Source: Xanthobacter sp. NM-25
GTDB lineage: Bacteria > Pseudomonadota > Alphaproteobacteria > Rhizobiales > Xanthobacteraceae
Assembly: GCF_022138605.1 (NCBI RefSeq)
Contig: NZ_JACBFS010000009.1
Location: forward strand, 62,001 to 126,000
Length of the DNA: 64,000 bases
Direction of reading: 5' to 3'
Below the pieces are notes generated by a model that did no database searches, was not told the origin of the DNA, and was given only the letters and a program-made list of their open reading frames with translations. The position numbers were made by a program, and so were the translations under genes. This document shows, piece after piece, positions 62,211-64,000 of this stretch; the first letter of the stretch is position 1, and every line of letters begins with the position of its first letter.

Positions 62211-63152
62211 TCAGCGCGCCTTGCGCTGCCACTTGAGGAGCGGCTGCGCCAGAAGGCGCACCAGCGAGGTGGAGACGGTGCCGAGCAGGCCGGTCACCAG
62301 CATGCCGACGATGATGTCCGGGTAGTTCACCAGCGAATAGGCGTTCCAGGTGAAATAGCCGATGCCGTACTGGCCGGAGATGATCTCCCCCGCCAGCAGC
62401 GAGAACCAGCTCACCCCCATGCCCACCGCGAGGCCCGTGACGATATTGGGCAGCGCCGCCGGAAAGATCACCTGGGCGAAGATCTGCAGCGGCGAGGCGC
62501 CGAGGGATTTGGCCGCGCGCACCAGCACTTCCGGCGCCTGCTCCACCCCGTGCATGGTGTTGATGACCACCGGGAACAGCGCGCCGAGAAAGGTGATGAA
62601 GACGATGGAGGCCTCATCCGTGGGCCACATCAGGATGGCGAGGGGAATCCAGGCCACCGCCGGGATCGGCCGCAGGATCTCGATATAGGGGGCGATGAGG
62701 GCGGCGCCGAAACGCGAGCGCCCCATCACCGTGCCGAGCAGCACGCCCAGCACCGCGGCGATGCAGAAGCCGGCGGCGATGCGCAGCACCGAGACTTCGA
62801 TATGGATATAGAATTCGCGGTCCATCACGTGGTCAGTGAATGCCGCGAACACCGCGCCGGGCAGCGGCACATTGGCGAAATTGATGAAGAAATTGACCTT
62901 GTTTGCGCTCATGAGCTGCCACAGGCCGAGACCGATGGCGAGGCCGATGCACCCCACCACCAGGCCATAGGCCCGGGTCTGGAACCAGCCGGCCATCGCC
63001 TGCGCCACCACGACGCCCACGGAGGGCGGCCCCTCGCGGTCCTCCACCACCGGCGGCCGGCCACCGCCGCGCGGGGTCTCGCCGGGCGCGGGCGGCACAG
63101 CCACCAGGGTGGGACCGGCATAGGCAACCTGGGGCTTCAGCGCATCTTGCAT
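62211..63152 (-). CDS. ABC transporter permease (NrtB/SsuC/TauC type)
   Basis: Inner-membrane permease of 313 residues. About 60 residues of Pro-rich cytoplasmic N-terminus (PPAPGETPRGGGRPP) precede the helices, then the EAA-type coupling helix (VRAAKSLGASPLQIFAQVIFP). ATG 63152 has AGGA ten bases upstream; an extension to 63182 is not favoured. It partners the ATPase and the binding protein with a NosL-like C-terminus, separated from the latter by a hairpin. Confidence 0.93.
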   Translation of the reverse strand: MQDALKPQVAYAGPTLVAVPPAPGETPRGGGRPPVVEDREGPPSVGVVVAQAMAGWFQTRAYGLVVGCIGLAIGLGLWQLMSANKVNFFINFANVPLPGAVFAAFTDHVMDREFYIHIEVSVLRIAAGFCIAAVLGVLLGTVMGRSRFGAALIAPYIEILRPIPAVAWIPLAILMWPTDEASIVFITFLGALFPVVINTMHGVEQAPEVLVRAAKSLGASPLQIFAQVIFPAALPNIVTGLAVGMGVSWFSLLAGEIISGQYGIGYFTWNAYSLVNYPDIIVGMLVTGLLGTVSTSLVRLLAQPLLKWQRKAR

Positions 63153-63192
63153 GGGTGCAGTTTCCTGAAACAAACGGGCCAATCATCGGCGG

Positions 63193-63223
63193 GATGCCGG
63201 CGGCGCCGTGCGCCGCCGGCATC
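63193..63223 (-). terminator. Intercistronic hairpin in the ABC operon
   Basis: Perfect 13-bp stem (GATGCCGGCGGCG / CGCCGCCGGCATC) with a 5-base loop between the binding-protein stop and the permease start. No T-run; it probably attenuates downstream expression so that the binding protein is made in excess, as in other ABC operons. Confidence 0.55.
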
Positions 63224-63228
63224 AGGCA

Positions 63229-64000
63229 TCACGACGCGATGGCTTCCCAGCCCACCATCTTGCCGCCCGAGCTCCTGGCGAACGCCTCGGCATCGCCCTT
63301 CTTCATGAAGGCGGTGAGGGCGCCGTCCTTGCCTTCCACGAAGAAGGCCACCTTGCCGAACAGCTTCAGGCCGCTGGCGTGGTCATAGACATAGGTGGCG
63401 AACACCGTCTTCTTGTCGGCCTTGGCTGCCTTGGCGGCGTCGGTCATGGCCTTGATGCTGTCGAAGCTGGTGATGCCGGCGCCATCGATCCAGATTTCCG
63501 CCGGCTTCAGGCCGGGCGCGCCGGGCTTGGAGCTCACCACGCTCTTCACCGCCGCGTCATAGTCCTTGCCCTGCGCCTTGTAGGCCGCCTTGACGAAGCT
63601 CGGGTCCACCCAGCGGGAGAAGTCGAGGGGGGTGAGCTTGGTCTCCTTGGCCAACAGGTCGTGGTCATACTTCAGCGCGTCCACCCACTGGGCCTTGAGG
63701 GTGGGCTCGAAGGTGGAGATGCCGCCGTTGCTGAAATAGAGGTAGAGCACTTCCTTCTCGATGCCGGTCCATTCGGAGACCTTGGTGGCGGCCACGACCG
63801 GATCCTTGGCGATCCAGTCCTGGGCCTCCATGGTGGCGTCCACATAGGCCTGCACCAGCTCGGGATACTTGTCGGCGAACGCCTTCAGCACCACCGTGCC
63901 GTGGAAGGTGGGAATGTCCGCCTCGCTGCCGTCGAAGATCTTGCGGCCGGTGCCACGGAATTCCATCACCTCCGACCAGGGGCAGAAGTCCGCGTGGGCA
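63229..64000 (-). CDS. ABC substrate-binding protein with C-terminal NosL-like domain (5' end beyond window)
   Basis: The frame runs off the right edge; 256 C-terminal residues are visible. The first ~160 residues match NrtA/SsuA/TauA periplasmic binding proteins (ADIPTFHGTVVLKAFADKYP, VQAYVDATMEAQDWI, KVSEWTGIEKEVL). The last ~90 residues (from about KPAEIWIDGAG) match the NosL copper-chaperone fold: ATYVYDHASGLKLFGKVAFF, DAEAFARSSGGKMVGWEAI. In NosL the Met-Gly-His copper site lies before the DAEAF segment; here it is replaced (GKDGALTAFMKK), and no Cys ligand is visible, so copper binding is doubtful. The upstream signal peptide is not in the window. Confidence 0.85.
   Translation of the reverse strand, partial: AHADFCPWSEVMEFRGTGRKIFDGSEADIPTFHGTVVLKAFADKYPELVQAYVDATMEAQDWIAKDPVVAATKVSEWTGIEKEVLYLYFSNGGISTFEPTLKAQWVDALKYDHDLLAKETKLTPLDFSRWVDPSFVKAAYKAQGKDYDAAVKSVVSSKPGAPGLKPAEIWIDGAGITSFDSIKAMTDAAKAAKADKKTVFATYVYDHASGLKLFGKVAFFVEGKDGALTAFMKKGDAEAFARSSGGKMVGWEAIAS

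Noticed and set aside
1..64000. CRISPR array
   Set aside because: No regularly spaced direct repeats were seen; the repeated elements are two hairpins and short palindromes.

Overview
The window is about 64 kb of GC-rich, gene-dense DNA with GTG and TTG starts and overlapping stop/start codons. The gene complement (pheS/pheT, CpaA/Flp pilin, GntR/TRAP, DUF900 lipoproteins, RES/Xre toxin-antitoxin, COG0523 with a Zur-like box) points to an alphaproteobacterium of the Rhizobiales. Xanthobacteraceae (Xanthobacter/Azorhizobium/Ancylobacter type) is my best guess; this is inferred from gene content and was not tested by alignment.

Layout. 1-6.0 kb: core genes pheS and pheT, with a DUF559 nuclease-like gene between two REP-type hairpin repeats inserted between them, then a phosphomannomutase/phosphoglucomutase ending at a strong terminator. 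6.1-9.2 kb: an SDR oxidoreductase and an MFS exporter, divergent from a LysR regulator. 9.4-13.3 kb: Flp pilin and CpaA prepilin peptidase, then an overlapping run of M17 aminopeptidase, NlpC/P60 hydrolase and YggS, tRNA-Glu(CTC), and an IS3-type remnant. 13.7-20.9 kb: a GntR-controlled catabolic unit with a TRAP transporter (DctP and a fused DctQM), an acyl-CoA ligase and a thiamine-diphosphate lyase; a perfect 16-bp palindrome overlaps the predicted promoter. 21.0-27.7 kb: a lipoprotein hydrolase and an AcrAB/TtgAB-type RND pump with a divergent TetR repressor and a TtgR-like operator.

27.9-35.0 kb is a sugar/cyclitol block: a GMC dehydrogenase with a CX5CX3C iron-sulfur motif, a small partner protein, a sugar-porter MFS and a DegT-type aminotransferase in one transcription unit, facing a second sugar porter and an aldo/keto reductase. 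35.2-42.5 kb is an operon with an FAD-linked 2-hydroxyacid oxidase, a polyamine-type ABC importer whose two permeases are fused, a DapA-type aldolase/lyase and an IclR regulator. 42.8-48.0 kb: an AraC regulator, a Tat-exported DUF1254/DUF1214 protein and a periplasmic octaheme cytochrome fused to HEAT and TPR repeats.

48.4-57.8 kb: a second RND pump, a patatin-like phospholipase, a GntP-type permease, a GltS glutamate symporter and a second DUF900 lipoprotein hydrolase. 58.0-60.4 kb: a RES/Xre toxin-antitoxin pair with a paired operator and a COG0523 metallochaperone GTPase with a Zur-like box. 60.6-64.0 kb: a nitrate/sulfonate/taurine-type ABC importer whose substrate-binding protein (cut by the window end) carries a C-terminal NosL-like domain, followed by a Crp/Fnr regulator in the same operon.

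The most promising less-described systems are the GMC/DegT sugar block, the TRAP/CoA-ligase/ThDP-lyase unit, the octaheme-HEAT-TPR cytochrome and the binding protein/NosL fusion. No CRISPR array, rRNA or intact insertion sequence was seen.
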